A stretch of DNA of 64,000 nucleotides from Ectobius pallidus (GCA_964059195.1 CAXKWD010000008.1:49704502-49768501), one strand, 5' to 3'; numbered from the stretch's first letter, positions 1-12,202 are shown. Numbers and translations are program-made. Notes: generated from the letters alone by a model not told the origin.

Positions 1-2
1 TT

Positions 3-464
3 GCTCAGAGTCATATTGTGTATGGTGTACATTTATGGGGAAGCAGTTCACATGTCAAGGAGATATTGTTTTGTCAAAAGAGAATAATTAGAATAATTAT
101 GCGCAAAAAGTCTGATGTACATTGTAAACCTTTGTTTATTCAACTAAAAATACTTACAGTTTATAACCTTTTCATATTCTATACTTTACTTCATAGTCAT
201 TCTAATTTACACCAATATAATTTAAGATCTGATGTACATAACATTAATAACATTAGATAAAAATTGAATATCCCTAATTGTCGACTTACCCGGACAAAGG
301 AAACATGTTTTGTTAAAGGTATGGTGCTTTACAACAGATTAACTCTTGAAACCAGAAACTTAAGTATATGCTGTTTTAAAGGAAAACTCTTTGATTGGTT
401 GCTAAGGCATCCTTTTTACTCTATTGACGACTACCTGAGTTTTAATGTAGTTAATATACTTTGA
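3..464 (+). pseudogene. LINE A: C-terminal end of ORF2 (reverse transcriptase polyprotein), one stop
   Basis: The window opens inside the last ~150 codons of a non-LTR retrotransposon ORF2. The frame reads a VYGVHLWGSSS block, then a QKRIIRIIM block, and ends with a HPFYSIDDYL block. These match, in order, the IFWGNS, QKRIVRTII and CFYSIEEYC blocks of the complete LINE at 10048-12202. One in-frame stop (TAA, 258-260) separates two stretches that are otherwise in the same frame, so the copy is dead. It is cut at the left only by the window edge. Assignment to a CR1/Jockey-like clade rests on similarity to the other copies in this window, not on a database search. Confidence 0.75.
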
Positions 465-564
465 TTTTATGTGAATTGTTATTAAAAGAGATTTATTTTA
501 ATGTACACTGACAATGTCTATAGCAGGAACTAGCTGCTCTTTGACGATAAAGTATTATTATTAT
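465..564 (+). mobile_element. LINE A 3' UTR and first half of its (ATT)n tail
   Basis: Short 3' UTR ending in an ATT trinucleotide run (553-564). The run stops abruptly at the CAGGGCCCGG terminus of a MITE and resumes at 13087-13112, so the tail of LINE A was the insertion target. Confidence 0.7.
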
Positions 565-593
565 CAGGGCCCGGCTTCTAATGACATGTCATC

Positions 594-601
594 TTTTTAT
601 T
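594..601 (+). repeat. TSD of LINE B, left copy (TTTTTATT)
   Basis: TTTTTATT here and at 12452-12459 flank LINE B exactly. Removing one copy plus the LINE restores a continuous MITE sequence. Confidence 0.75.
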
Positions 602-714
602 GATGCTGCATAGACATTGCCAACTTGTAGATAAATCCTAATCATGGCCTCTAGATTGTAGAAATCCAAGACGAACGCAGATATCCAATCGAAGCAGCCT
701 CAGTAACAGCGTAG

Positions 715-1923
715 AACAGGGACGCCACCAACGCTACTCCATGGATTAGAACAAGTGATCTCAGGCGTAAGGGTAAGCCAACCTCTCAAGCGATCCCTCA
801 AATTGAGGTGAAGAACAGATTCCTTCCTCTGTTAAAGGAGAGTGGTAAGGAAGAAACAAACATCCACCCAATTAGAATTAGGCCTACTTTAGCTCTGAAA
901 AAAACAAAAGTACTTGTAGTCGGCGACAGTCACGCCAGAAAGTGTGCAGCAGAATTGAAGTCAAGATGGCGTGAGGCAGATGTACGTGGCCTGGTATTTC
1001 CTGGCGCCCCTCTGGAAGTCATTACTCAGGCAGGTAGTAGTGAACTATCTAAAATGTCAAAAAAGGATGCGGTGATCATGTGGGGTGGCACAAATAACAT
1101 AACCGCAAACACTTGTGACATAGGCCTAAACAGTGTAAAAACTTTCGTAAAAAGAAACAGTCATACCAACATCGTAGTAATGACTGCCCCTGAAAGGCAT
1201 GACTTAGATACCAAATCTCGAACAAGACTAGAGGTAAACAATTTCAACAGGAAACTGAAAAAAATTGTGAAGCCATTTGACCATGTGGAAGTACTTGATG
1301 TGGACCTCGATAGATCATGCTTCACTAACCATGGGCTACACCTCAATACCAAAGGGAAGGAAGCCATAGCAACACCAATTAGCGAAAAAATTAAATATCT
1401 AGTTGGCCTTAACAAGAATGTAAATTTAAAGGAGAAGGAAACCCCCATAATGCTATACTGGAAGGAAGACTACAGTGAACCCAAAATCAACAAGCCTACA
1501 GTCAACAGTGAATCTAATGCTGATTGTGATTCTAACCTAAATGTTGGGAATGTGGAGGCTTCACCAATAGACGGTTCATCTGCCAGCATTACTTCAGTAG
1601 CTCTAGAAACCACAGAAGAAGACAACATCAACCGGGTCCCTAGGTCATCTGGACACCAGAGCATAGGCGATCCCTCAGCCAGCACTACTTCAGCAGACCA
1701 AAAAACCTCAGAAGAAATCATAGACAACCAGGTCCCTAGGTCGTCTAGTTGCCAGAGCATAGGTGATCCCTCAGCCAGCACTACTTCATCAGCCCTAGTA
1801 ACCTCAGAAGAAGTCCTAACGAACCGAGTCCCTAGGTCATCTAGTCGCCAACAACACAGCAACAACAGACCAGCTAGAGACAGGAAGCAGCCTTCGAAAT
1901 ATGAAGATAGTTTTTTAATATAA
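715..1923 (+). CDS. LINE B ORF1: SGNH/GDSL-hydrolase-domain protein
   Basis: ORF1 of the retrotransposon. Numbered from the GTG at 808 (371 codons), it shows the SGNH block I GDSHAR (residues 39-44), WGGTNN (92-97, block III-like) and an NHGLHLN block (174-180) supplying the histidine; the usual DxxH aspartate is not evident. After residue ~270 there are three roughly 32-aa tandem repeats, each with VPRSS and SIGDPSAS-type sequence. The frame is open upstream to 715 with no ATG. An ATG at 644 starts a plausible N-terminus in another frame but is followed by a stop at 659-661, so the N-terminus has probably decayed. ORF1 ends a few bases from the start of ORF2. Esterase-type ORF1 proteins are thought to act on lipid or membrane substrates, but their role in retrotransposition is unsettled. 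Confidence 0.8.
   Translation, partial: NRDATNATPWIRTSDLRRKGKPTSQAIPQIEVKNRFLPLLKESGKEETNIHPIRIRPTLALKKTKVLVVGDSHARKCAAELKSRWREADVRGLVFPGAPLEVITQAGSSELSKMSKKDAVIMWGGTNNITANTCDIGLNSVKTFVKRNSHTNIVVMTAPERHDLDTKSRTRLEVNNFNRKLKKIVKPFDHVEVLDVDLDRSCFTNHGLHLNTKGKEAIATPISEKIKYLVGLNKNVNLKEKETPIMLYWKEDYSEPKINKPTVNSESNADCDSNLNVGNVEASPIDGSSASITSVALETTEEDNINRVPRSSGHQSIGDPSASTTSADQKTSEEIIDNQVPRSSSCQSIGDPSASTTSSALVTSEEVLTNRVPRSSSRQQHSNNRPARDRKQPSKYEDSFLI
1636..1850 (+). repeat. In-frame ~96-bp tandem repeat within LINE B ORF1
   Basis: GTCCCTAGGTC recurs at about 1636, 1733 and 1829. Spacing of 96-97 bp keeps the frame and yields 32-residue repeats in the linker after the hydrolase domain. Confidence 0.8.
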
Positions 1924-2653
1924 CTCTTAGGCTATTTCATTTGAACATACAATGCCTCAGAAGCAAATCCATCAACCTTCACATAACATTAGATGCCCAT
2001 AAACCTGATGTTGTATGTATAACAGAACACTGGATGAGAAAAGAGGAGATTGAACTTGTAAGTATTCCTCAATACAAACTAAAAGCATATTACTGTAGAT
2101 CAAACAAAAAAAACGGTGGATCTTGCATCTTTACGAAAGCAGACCTCAATGTTAAAAAAGTGGAATGCTTCAGCCATCTTAATCTGGAGCAACACTTCGA
2201 ATCATCCATAATTGAAATACCAACCCTTAAAACAGTTATTATATGCCTTTATCGTCCCCCAGACAGTAACATTGACATTTGCATAGAGAGATTAGACACT
2301 ATCTTACATCACTACCACGACAATAAAACAATATATTTAATCGGTGACCTAAACATTGACTTCTCCAAAAATATTAAACCAGAACTAACTGAACTTATGC
2401 TAATTCATAACCTCATAGCATTAGTCAATGAGCCCACTAGATTAACCCCTCACTCACAGTCCATAATAGATCAATGTCTCATCAACAGGCCAGACTCAGA
2501 ATGTGTAGTGCAAGTTTTTGACCCGGGATACTCCGATCACCTCGCTCAATTAATAGATACATATAACTCGCACACAAAAGTCTCTCAAAGTACAACTCCA
2601 CCACCAATTAAATACAAATATGCCAGGAAACTTAACAAAAAAAGCATGGACTA
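1917..2653 (+). CDS. LINE B ORF2, 5' part: apurinic-like endonuclease (EEP) domain
   Basis: First part of ORF2, interrupted by the BEL insertion. It begins with a LNIQCLRSKS block (the usual LINE endonuclease start), followed by VVCITEHW (catalytic Glu), a GGSCIF block, LIGDLNIDF (Asp/Asn pair) and YSDHLAQ (catalytic His). This is the EEP nuclease that nicks the target for reverse transcription. The frame overlaps the end of ORF1 with no clear ATG, so the true start is uncertain. Translation continues past 2653 into the LTR only by chance. The natural frame resumes at 10048: codons before and after the insertion join without a frameshift, so ORF2 was intact when the BEL element landed. Confidence 0.85.
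2649..2653 (+). repeat. TSD of BEL element, left copy (GACTA)
   Basis: GACTA at 2649-2653 and 10043-10047 immediately flank the two LTRs; a 5-bp duplication is normal for BEL/Pao integrases. Confidence 0.9.
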
Positions 2654-4278
2654 TGTAGGGTTTAAGGCCTCTAGTAAGATGGACCGTATGAGAAGGAAAG
2701 GGGAAAAGGATAAACAAATGAATTTGGACCCTACATCGAAAACCAAAAAAAATAAGAAGTTCACAAAACTTGGAGTTAGTAATTATTTATTAAGTTAAAT
2801 ACTGGAGGTTGCTATTTGTTAGTAAAGTGAGCGGAGAAAGCACTGATCACTGTTAAAATCACTGATTACATAATATAAAATTAAAACCAAGTAAAATTGA
2901 AGAGGTTTAACACTGTTTGAAATGCGGTCTTGACTCGAATGCTTGATGGATTTAGATCTTCTTGAGTATTGTTCTCTTGAAGTTGACTTGAGGTTGATGC
3001 GATGACTGACACAATCTTGATGTTAGTCACGTTGGCATGTGCAATGAATAATAATTTCCATCACCAAGATTTGGTGAAATAAATTTCCAGTGTTGTACAA
3101 CCTTGCCAAGAAGAATAATGAAATGCAGTAGTTACATGTTGTACAGTGTTATATTGTGAAGCACTTGGAGATTATGAGTGACGTATTACATAGCGTTGTT
3201 GTTGTGAAGCACTTGGAGGTTATGAGCGATGCACTACATATTGTGTTGTATGAAGGCGAAGCGTAGTAGAACACACTACATTATAGCAGTAATATTATAT
3301 ATATAGGCGAAGCGCAGTATATGAAATTCATTAATAGAAACTAATATTCATGTTGTAAGTGGCCACATCGCCACATTGACGATGCATGGTAGCTGAGACT
3401 AGCTGGTAACCATGTCTTTGTTTGGTCGAAAAATCAGCGACAAACTGGCGTGCAGTTCTTCAGAAGGTTACTGGCGAAAAAGCGGGCGTGAATCGCCCCG
3501 AGGGATTTTTATACGCATTGATTGCGCAATTAGTATAACATAAACAAATTATGTCATATTAATTCTGATTCGACGAGATTTGCCGCTCTGAGTTAGGTTT
3601 CACCAATAAGGTTAATTCATTACGTCATTATCAGAATTACCATAAAATTCATTAGTTGAAGTCCCTAATTAAAGACAAAGACTTGTCCCTTAATTGTTTA
3701 GTCAAACAGTCTATGTACTGAAATTATGTATGAATAAGTGAGGTTAAGGACGAGTGTTGTAGTAAGATCCGTGTTTGCGTTTTCCAATGAGTGAATTTAG
3801 AAATATTTGACAAGCTTCATGCTGAAACGTCATTACGGAAAACTATTGATTTAACGTATGGAAAATGTTGCATTCATGTACTGCGCGAATTTGCAGCATG
3901 TACTTTATGAATCCATATGAAATTTCTAAATTCCGATCATACAATGTATCGAACTTCATAATTCGCTAGATTTCAAGCACTGAGCTAGTTTCAGCTTAAT
4001 TTGTGTTAAGTTTGTGATGCTGAATCGATCACAGCGCCTCTAGTGAGCATTTGATGAACGATGCTTGTAAACATAGATGGCCGCTCTCTTAAGCATGAAA
4101 GTATTCAATGTTACACGAAATAATTCCTTATACTCACTAAGGCAAACAAGATTACATGAAAATTTATTAATTACGTTAGCACAGGTAATGGCAAATGTGA
4201 ATTATATTAAATAGAAAATATCTGCATTACCTTGAAATCTTAACCTTAAATTCTTGGCTATATGCTTATGTTTCAACA
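2654..4278 (-). repeat. BEL element 3' LTR (leftmost in window)
   Basis: 1,625 bp, a direct repeat of 8418-10042 with no indel. It starts TGTAGGG and ends CAACA on the + strand; read in element orientation it begins TGTTGAAAC and ends CCTACA. No open frame of note. Confidence 0.95.
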
Positions 4279-4799
4279 TACTCGCCTGCTGGATTGAAAC
4301 GCGGTGCGTTCAATCCATTTAATGCACATGACAATATGAAAAATAATGAAAAATGGAAAATAGTAGTAGAAATAGACACTGGTGAACATACCAAGTATTC
4401 ACGAGTGACTTAACCCAAGACACCAACAGGCTTAGTGCCCTGGGGGACATGTTCAATGACGCTCGTGGCGTCGCGATAAGGTCAGGTCGACCTGAGGGGT
4501 TGCCTGCCAAGTTCCGTCGATTATAATGAAAGGGGTGATAAATTTTCACAAAGGTTCGTCCGAGAACGGATTTAGATCAAATTTAGACGCTCCTTTGATT
4601 AAGTATTCAATAAACTTTGTCAGTAAAGAGCGAGAGGTCAAAACAACTGCCGAGGAGATGCTGGAATCGCAACCCTGGGGCTCCAGAAATCACCCATAAT
4701 ATGGGAGTGAAGCAATGTATAAAACTGTTGAATGTATGAATTAATTGAAAGTTAGTGATTGAAAATTGTAAGTACATCGATACTGAAGCTTGAATGAGT
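4279..4799 (-). other. BEL element 3' untranslated region
   Basis: Sequence between the pol stop (4802-4800) and the 3' LTR. The bases next to the LTR read AGCAGGCGAGTA in element orientation, a modestly purine-rich tract that may serve as the polypurine tract. No gene recognised. Confidence 0.5.
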
Positions 4800-7700
4800 T
4801 TATTCGTCTTCAATAGGCAATGGAGCTAGTTTGACAATGGGGCGTTTGTACAGACCGGTGGGAGTCCGAACTGTTACGACTCGCACCAAGCCATCTGGAC
4901 CTGGGTGAATCTGATCAATAATGGTACAAAGTGTTGTTGCGTGTTCCAGTGAGAACATAAAGAGTATCCGCCAGGATCAAATGGCAGTTCAGACCGTTCA
5001 AGGCGTTCACCTAGAATGCCATCTTGGTCTGGGAATGGATAAACAGAAGCAGTACCGTACGTGACAGTTTTCAGGTTAAAAACTTTGATTGGGTCAGTAG
5101 GCAAGCTTCTCCACAAGATTTGCTGGAATGGCTGATGGTCAGAATGTATCATAACTTGACGATACATTTTAGCGATGTCCGCTATAAATGCAATGGGGTT
5201 TAGGCGGAAACGCAACAAGATAGAGAACAAGTCGGGTTGAACCTTAGGACCTATGGCAAGTATGTCATTAAAGGATTTGCCGTTTGACGACTTCGCTGAA
5301 GCGTCAAACACCACGCGAAGTTTCGTGGTAGTGCTTGAAGGTTTCAAGACTGGATGATGTGGAATAAAGTAGTCGAAGGAAGAGTGAATAGTAGGGTCCG
5401 CTGGCTCCATGTGGTCTAGGCGTTCGTACTCCGCCATGAAATTAACATATTCAGTAGAGAGAGATTGATTGCCAGCTAGACGCCTTTCTAAGGATAAGAG
5501 TCTCTTATTAGCTTGTAGTTTAGTACTACCAAGAGTTTCTGGTTCAGCAATGAGCGGCAGTTTAACAATGTATCTACCGTCAGAATCCCTTGTGGTGTTT
5601 TCTACGAAATGTTGCTCGCAGAATGATTCATTGGGAAAGGGGGCTTCATTGGAAATTTTTTCTAACTCCCAGAACTTAGTTAACTGATCGCTAACAGCCT
5701 GGTCCGAAGTTAGAAAAGCAGAGTAATGTGACGAAGTCACATGCGTGGAAGGAATGTTGTTGGGAGTGGTTGATGACTTACGACCTGAATGGAATCGTCT
5801 TGAAGGTCGAGATTGTTCACTAGGATCAGCTGGAGGCAATTTTCCAGAAACATACCAACCTAAGTGAGAATTTTGCATGACAGGTAACTGCGGGGCAGTA
5901 ATTTGCCCTGGACAGACAATTTGGGAACAGATTTCCACTCCAAGTAAGAGATCAACATATTTGGGAGTGTGGAAATGTGGGTCGGCGAGGGTAAGATTGG
6001 GTGGAACGTCCCATGTGCGAGTATCAATTGGTTTACTAGGTAGTTTTGTGGTAATGATTTCTGGTACGACGATGGCATCTGCATCATAACACCAAGAAGT
6101 CGCATTGGAATGGATTGAAATTGGTACCACTATATGAGTACTCACTTGGGAAGAAATTATTCCCGTGAGTGTAGTACGCTGAGAATAGGGTGGCAGATGA
6201 AGACGATTAGACAATCGACTGCTAATTAAGTTACAAGTGGAACCAGTATCGAGCAACGCCGTTACTTCGACTGGATAACCATTGGAATCGTTAATGAGAA
6301 CTGTAGCTGTGGGCAATAAACAGCTCTGCTGTGATGTACGAGAAGCTACAACACCAGCAGTATTAGCCGGTTGGGCATTTGGATCGTGAAGAAGAATGCT
6401 ATGCCTGAGGGAACAGGTTTTGCATTTGTAAGTGTTGCAATAAGAAGAATGACCCTTTGGCGAAAGGCAAACATTACATATCTTGTGGGATCGAACAAAT
6501 TGGTCTCGTTGCCTGAGATCCATTGCTCTGAAAGCATCACAATAGAATAGGTTATGTACCATGAGCTTCTTGCAACAAATGCAACGAGAATGATCATTGG
6601 ATTTATTCCTAGTATTATTTGGGGTGGTAGTAGGAGTAGTCTTCACATTATTCTGAGAATTATTATTTGATTGTGACTTTATGGCTGAATCAGTCATTTG
6701 GAGAACCCGCACCTTGGTTTCAAGAAAGTTGAAAAGATCCTGAAGAGAGGGTAATCTGTCCTGTTTGATAGAAGATTCCCAATCTTTAATGATGTTAGGT
6801 TGAAGCTTATCAAGAACAACCTTAGAGATGATTAAGTCTGTCAAGCTAACATCCGTGTTGAGTGACTGTAACGCATGCACAGTACTAACGAAGTGGTCTA
6901 GATATTGCTGCAGGGATTCTGCATTATTCCTTTCAAGATGCGGAGGCGCGAACAAATGTTCCAGGTGTGTGTTCGCGATAAGACGATCATTGTCGAACCT
7001 TTCTGACAACGTACGCCATGCAATGTCGAAAGTAGCTGATGAAACTGGGATGTTTCTTATGACTGACATAACCTCAGCCGTTAGGCAAGATTTCAGATAC
7101 TGAAACTTGTCCATTTCTGAAATATGCTGATTATTAAGAATTAGAGAGGTAAAGGTGTCACGAAATTCGATCCAAGCTGCCGGATCGCCTGAGAACCGTG
7201 GAAGTCTAATCTCTGGCAATTTTGGTAACGTTGATGGTGGAGTATCTAACGACCAACGTTGACTACTAGAGGAATGCTCAGGTTGATAGATCTCCTTGTG
7301 TTTAGTAACTAGAGAATTGAGATAAGCCAGAGCCTTACGACTGTTTACTTCAACACCCTGATACTCTTCAATCTCTTGAAATTGGGATCGCAGAATCTTA
7401 TATTCATCAAATATATTTTGAAACTCACCGCGAAGGATAAGACATTCTTGATAGGAAAGCTCGTCTTGGATGACAAATTCATATATGGTTTGAATGTACT
7501 CGTCCAATTGAGACTTGACACGGTTAAGTTTAGCAAGATTGATTTGCGCTTCCTCATGGGCAGCGGCTTGGAGTAAGCTGTCTTCATGAGCCTTGATTAG
7601 GCCCTTGGCATACGAGACAGCTTTAAGAACTGCATCTTCTACCGAATCTGCGTATTCCAGTTCGGCCTCTGAGAAATCTAATTGAGTGATTTGAGTTTGT

Positions 7701-7879
7701 ATTTCCTCAAACCTCTTATGGGTTTCTTGTAGTTTTTCCTTTCGAGAGAGAAGCTCTTGAAAGGACGCTTCGTTAGTGATCACATAGCCTGAGATGTGAT
7801 TCACTTGGCGAGTAATTTGAGCCTTTAGTGGAGCACGCTTCGACTTCAAAGTATTAATGTTTGACTCTACAGTCGCCAT
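4800..7879 (-). pseudogene. BEL/Pao gag-pol polyprotein with large pol deletion
   Basis: The open frame runs 1,001 codons (7879 to 4874). Residues 1-~210 are coiled-coil-like gag; ~220-370 resemble the DUF1759 gag domain (LPRFSGDPAAW, DKFQYLKSCL). Cys-rich zinc-binding motifs lie at ~440-500 (CICCKK, CNVCLSPKGHSSYC). The aspartic protease triad DTG is at ~540. Reverse transcriptase begins by ~860, with VVFDASAKS and FIADIAKMYRQ (first catalytic Asp, ~900). After VTYGTAS (~940) the sequence leaves the family pattern. From about 4925 to 4800, in another frame, it matches the DUF5641 tail (HPGPDGLVRVVTVRT, KRPIVKL). YxDD, RNase H and integrase are therefore deleted. A full BEL pol would need several more kilobases. 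Confidence 0.88.
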
Positions 7880-8417
7880 TTTGAAATGAATACAATGAGA
7901 GCAAATATCTATAAGTTAAACTCCGCTCGCCTGCGTCTTGGCTTACTGGGGCCTAGCAAAGATTTCACTATGTGATGTGAAAATGATTATGTGTTGAGTT
8001 GCCTAGCACTTTGTCGCTATAAAGGCATGAGTAATAATAATGTATTACTTGAGCGTAATGTTGCAAGTGTAAGTGTAACTTGTGTTTGAGTATTGTGTTA
8101 GGCGTTGGCTGCACAACCTAACCTTAAAAACTAACACTTTACATGCAACTCACTGGGCATGCGCATGCCACTGCTTACCTTAACTCAAACTGGCTAAGCA
8201 ATATGCCAGGAATAAATTGAATTGAACACTTTAAAAATGCACGGTAGGCCTATAGAATTATTCACTGCACTGCACTCATTTAGAAAAAAAAAAAAAAAAA
8301 ACAGGTGAACTTAACAAACTAGCAAGCTCCAGATTTATTTAAATGCTGCACTGAGAACACGTGCGGCTGAAGGATCAAACAATGCACTGGAAGGATCCAA
8401 GGGCCGGAGGACCAACA
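7880..8417 (-). other. BEL element leader with possible primer-binding site
   Basis: 538-bp leader between the 5' LTR and the gag ATG. Just inside the LTR, the minus strand reads TGTTGGTCCTCCGGCCCTTG; a TGG three bases in could be the start of the tRNA primer-binding site, but I do not recognise the tRNA. A 19-base A run lies near 8284-8302 (+ strand). Confidence 0.45.
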
Positions 8418-10042
8418 TGTAGGGTTTAAGGCCTCTAGTAAGATGGACCGTATGAGAAGGAAAGGGGAAAAGGATAAACAAATGAATTTGGACCCTACAT
8501 CGAAAACCAAAAAAAATAAGAAGTTCACAAAACTTGGAGTTAGTAATTATTTATTAAGTTAAATACTGGAGGTTGCTATTTGTTAGTAAAGTGAGCGGAG
8601 AAAGCACTGATCACTGTTAAAATCACTGATTACATAATATAAAATTAAAACCAAGTAAAATTGAAGAGGTTTAACACTGTTTGAAATGCGGTCTTGACTC
8701 GAATGCTTGATGGATTTAGATCTTCTTGAGTATTGTTCTCTTGAAGTTGACTTGAGGTTGATGCGATGACTGACACAATCTTGATGTTAGTCACGTTGGC
8801 ATGTGCAATGAATAATAATTTCCATCACCAAGATTTGGTGAAATAAATTTCCAGTGTTGTACAACCTTGCCAAGAAGAATAATGAAATGCAGTAGTTACA
8901 TGTTGTACAGTGTTATATTGTGAAGCACTTGGAGATTATGAGTGACGTATTACATAGCGTTGTTGTTGTGAAGCACTTGGAGGTTATGAGCGATGCACTA
9001 CATATTGTGTTGTATGAAGGCGAAGCGTAGTAGAACACACTACATTATAGCAGTAATATTATATATATAGGCGAAGCGCAGTATATGAAATTCATTAATA
9101 GAAACTAATATTCATGTTGTAAGTGGCCACATCGCCACATTGACGATGCATGGTAGCTGAGACTAGCTGGTAACCATGTCTTTGTTTGGTCGAAAAATCA
9201 GCGACAAACTGGCGTGCAGTTCTTCAGAAGGTTACTGGCGAAAAAGCGGGCGTGAATCGCCCCGAGGGATTTTTATACGCATTGATTGCGCAATTAGTAT
9301 AACATAAACAAATTATGTCATATTAATTCTGATTCGACGAGATTTGCCGCTCTGAGTTAGGTTTCACCAATAAGGTTAATTCATTACGTCATTATCAGAA
9401 TTACCATAAAATTCATTAGTTGAAGTCCCTAATTAAAGACAAAGACTTGTCCCTTAATTGTTTAGTCAAACAGTCTATGTACTGAAATTATGTATGAATA
9501 AGTGAGGTTAAGGACGAGTGTTGTAGTAAGATCCGTGTTTGCGTTTTCCAATGAGTGAATTTAGAAATATTTGACAAGCTTCATGCTGAAACGTCATTAC
9601 GGAAAACTATTGATTTAACGTATGGAAAATGTTGCATTCATGTACTGCGCGAATTTGCAGCATGTACTTTATGAATCCATATGAAATTTCTAAATTCCGA
9701 TCATACAATGTATCGAACTTCATAATTCGCTAGATTTCAAGCACTGAGCTAGTTTCAGCTTAATTTGTGTTAAGTTTGTGATGCTGAATCGATCACAGCG
9801 CCTCTAGTGAGCATTTGATGAACGATGCTTGTAAACATAGATGGCCGCTCTCTTAAGCATGAAAGTATTCAATGTTACACGAAATAATTCCTTATACTCA
9901 CTAAGGCAAACAAGATTACATGAAAATTTATTAATTACGTTAGCACAGGTAATGGCAAATGTGAATTATATTAAATAGAAAATATCTGCATTACCTTGAA
10001 ATCTTAACCTTAAATTCTTGGCTATATGCTTATGTTTCAACA
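8418..10042 (-). repeat. BEL element 5' LTR (rightmost in window)
   Basis: Direct copy of 2654-4278. In element orientation this is the upstream LTR and should contain the promoter. Followed immediately by the right GACTA duplication (10043-10047). Confidence 0.95.
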
Positions 10043-10047
10043 GACTA

Positions 10048-12202
10048 CTTGAACATACTCCTAGAAAAAGAATCATGGGAAAGCATCTACCAGCATGAAT
10101 CAGCTAACTATGCATGCGAAGATTTCTTAAATATTCTAAAACACCAAATGGACATCGCATCTCCCATCACGAAGGTTAAAATACACCAACACAAGAATTC
10201 CTGGATAACGCCTGGTATTAAAACTTCTAGCAAAAAATTAAAGCAGCTATCAAAAATCTCAAAAACATCCCTTGACCCTAATATAACCCTGTACACCAAG
10301 AAATACAAAAAAATATACAATAAAGTATTAGTAGCAGCAAAAAAGAAGTACAATGATAACTATATAAATAAAGCTAGCAACAAATCCAAAGCAATGTGGG
10401 ATGTAATTAAAAAAGAAATATCTCTCAGTAAAGGCAGTACTGACCCCAAACAATCCACATTATTTGAAGCCTTTAAGAGTCAAGTTTCCAATCCTACAGT
10501 ACTAGCTACAGCCTTCAATGATCATTATTGCACCATAGCCAAACAAACTTTACACAACCAATCCCTAAAACCTAAAGCCCCTCTTGCTAAACTCAACTTT
10601 AATCTAAACGATAAAACAATATTCTTATACCCTGCAGAAAAAAGCGAAATAATTACCATTATCAAAAACCTAGCTAGGAAAAACTCATTAGGTACAGATG
10701 GAATCCCTCCCTCCTTAATAAAATCATGTAGCAAATATCTTGTGGATCCCTTATGCCACTTAGCCAACCTATCACTCTCGACAGGTCAATTCCCAGATAT
10801 ACTGAAGACGGCAATCATTAAACCCATATACAAAAAAGGCCCTAAAGATATGCTGGAAAACTATCGTCCAATATCCCTTCTATCACCCATCTCCAAAATC
10901 CTAGAAAGAGTAATGCTAAATAGAATAGAGTCCTTCATGTCCCACTGTGAAATAATATCAGAACATCAACATGGCTTCACTAAAGGAAAATCAATCGAAT
11001 CCGCAGTATACAAATTTATCGAATATGTCAGATACACTCTCGACTCCGGCCACAGCTGCATTGGTCTATTCCTCGACTTATCTAAAGCTTTCGACATAAT
11101 AAGCCATGATTTACTACTAAATAAATTAGAAAACTATGGTGTAAGAGGAACAGCATTAAGCTGGTTCAATTCTTACCTATCTAATCGCTTTCAAGTCGTC
11201 GAAATCACCCATTTCAACAAAACAAATCTAACACTAGAAAAATACACTTCGGAAAAAAAGCAAATTCAATATGGAGTCCCACAAGGCTCAATTCTTGCCC
11301 CTTTTCTCTTCATATTATTTATTAATGATCTACCTTTAAACAACGATTCAGAACTCACCACACTCTTTGCAGATGATACTAACATTTTGGTTGGAGGTAA
11401 AAATGAACATCAGCTTAAATGCAAAATAGATACGGTGGCACAACAATTAATAGATTGGTTTAGAACAAATGGCCTCATTTTAAATGAAAGTAAATCAACA
11501 GCTATTTCCTTCCACCACAAAAGAAATAACAATCCACCCAAGCCTATCATTACATTTGAAAATTCCATCAATTATACATCATCCGCAAAATTTTTAGGCA
11601 TTACTGTAGATGAACACTTGACATGGAAACCCCACATCGAAGAAATTTATAGAAAGTTAGGAAAATTTACCTACGCAATGTTCCACATTAAAAAATTCAC
11701 AAACTTACCCACAGTCAAGACCCTCTACTTTGCGCATGTTCACAGCATATTAAGATACGGAATCATATTTTGGGGAAACAGCACCTACAGTAAATCAGTC
11801 TTTAGACTACAAAAGAGAATCGTTAGAACAATAATCGGAGCAAACAGAAATGATACGTGCAGACCAATATTTCAGGATTTACATATCATGCCTCTGCCAT
11901 CTCTTTACATGTATGAACTTCTGCTACATGTCAAAAAACACATGGAGGACTTTAAAAAAATCGAAGCAATCCATAATCACAATACTAGACACAAAACCAA
12001 CCTATCTATACCTTCTCATAGTACATCCTTATTCCAGAAAGGAGTAATTTACACTGGAATCAACCTATTCAACAAACTACCTCACCATCTGAAAAACATA
12101 CATTGCACAAATAAATTCAAGAAATCACTGAAAACGTTTTTTAATAATGCATGTTTTTATAGTATTGAGGAATACTGCAATCATGTCCGCACTACTCAAT
12201 AA
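10048..12202 (+). CDS. LINE B ORF2, 3' part: reverse transcriptase and C-terminal domain
   Basis: Continuation of ORF2 after the BEL insertion, 717 codons without a stop. Reverse transcriptase blocks in order: NSLGTDGIP, NYRPISLLS, QHGFTKGKS, LFLDLSKAFD (first catalytic Asp), YGVPQGSIL, TLFADDTNIL (the FADD catalytic pair) and FLGITVDEHLTW. A long C-terminal region follows with IFWGNSTYS and FYSIEEYC; no RNase H domain is present, as usual for CR1 and Jockey types. All catalytic residues are present, so apart from the BEL insertion this copy could have been active. It stops at 12200-12202 and is followed by a short 3' UTR. Confidence 0.9.

Larger units (their letters stand above)
2654..10042 (-). 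mobile_element. BEL/Pao LTR retrotransposon, pol-deleted, minus strand
   Basis: A 7,389-bp element with two 1,625-bp LTRs at a constant offset of 5,764 bp, ending in TG...CA and flanked by GACTA. The internal part (4279-8417) carries gag, protease and the start of reverse transcriptase, then jumps to the far C-terminus of pol. The reverse transcriptase catalytic YxDD core, RNase H and integrase are absent. I saw no difference between the LTRs by eye, so insertion is recent; the element must have been mobilised by proteins of an intact relative. It lies in the antisense direction within LINE B ORF2. Confidence 0.92.

Noticed and set aside
1470..1865. 131-codon minus-strand frame with repeats
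   Set aside because: Antisense shadow of the tandem repeats in LINE B ORF1.
2654..2798. Continuation of the LINE B endonuclease frame past 2653
   Set aside because: Those codons are BEL LTR sequence read by chance; the true ORF2 continues at 10048.
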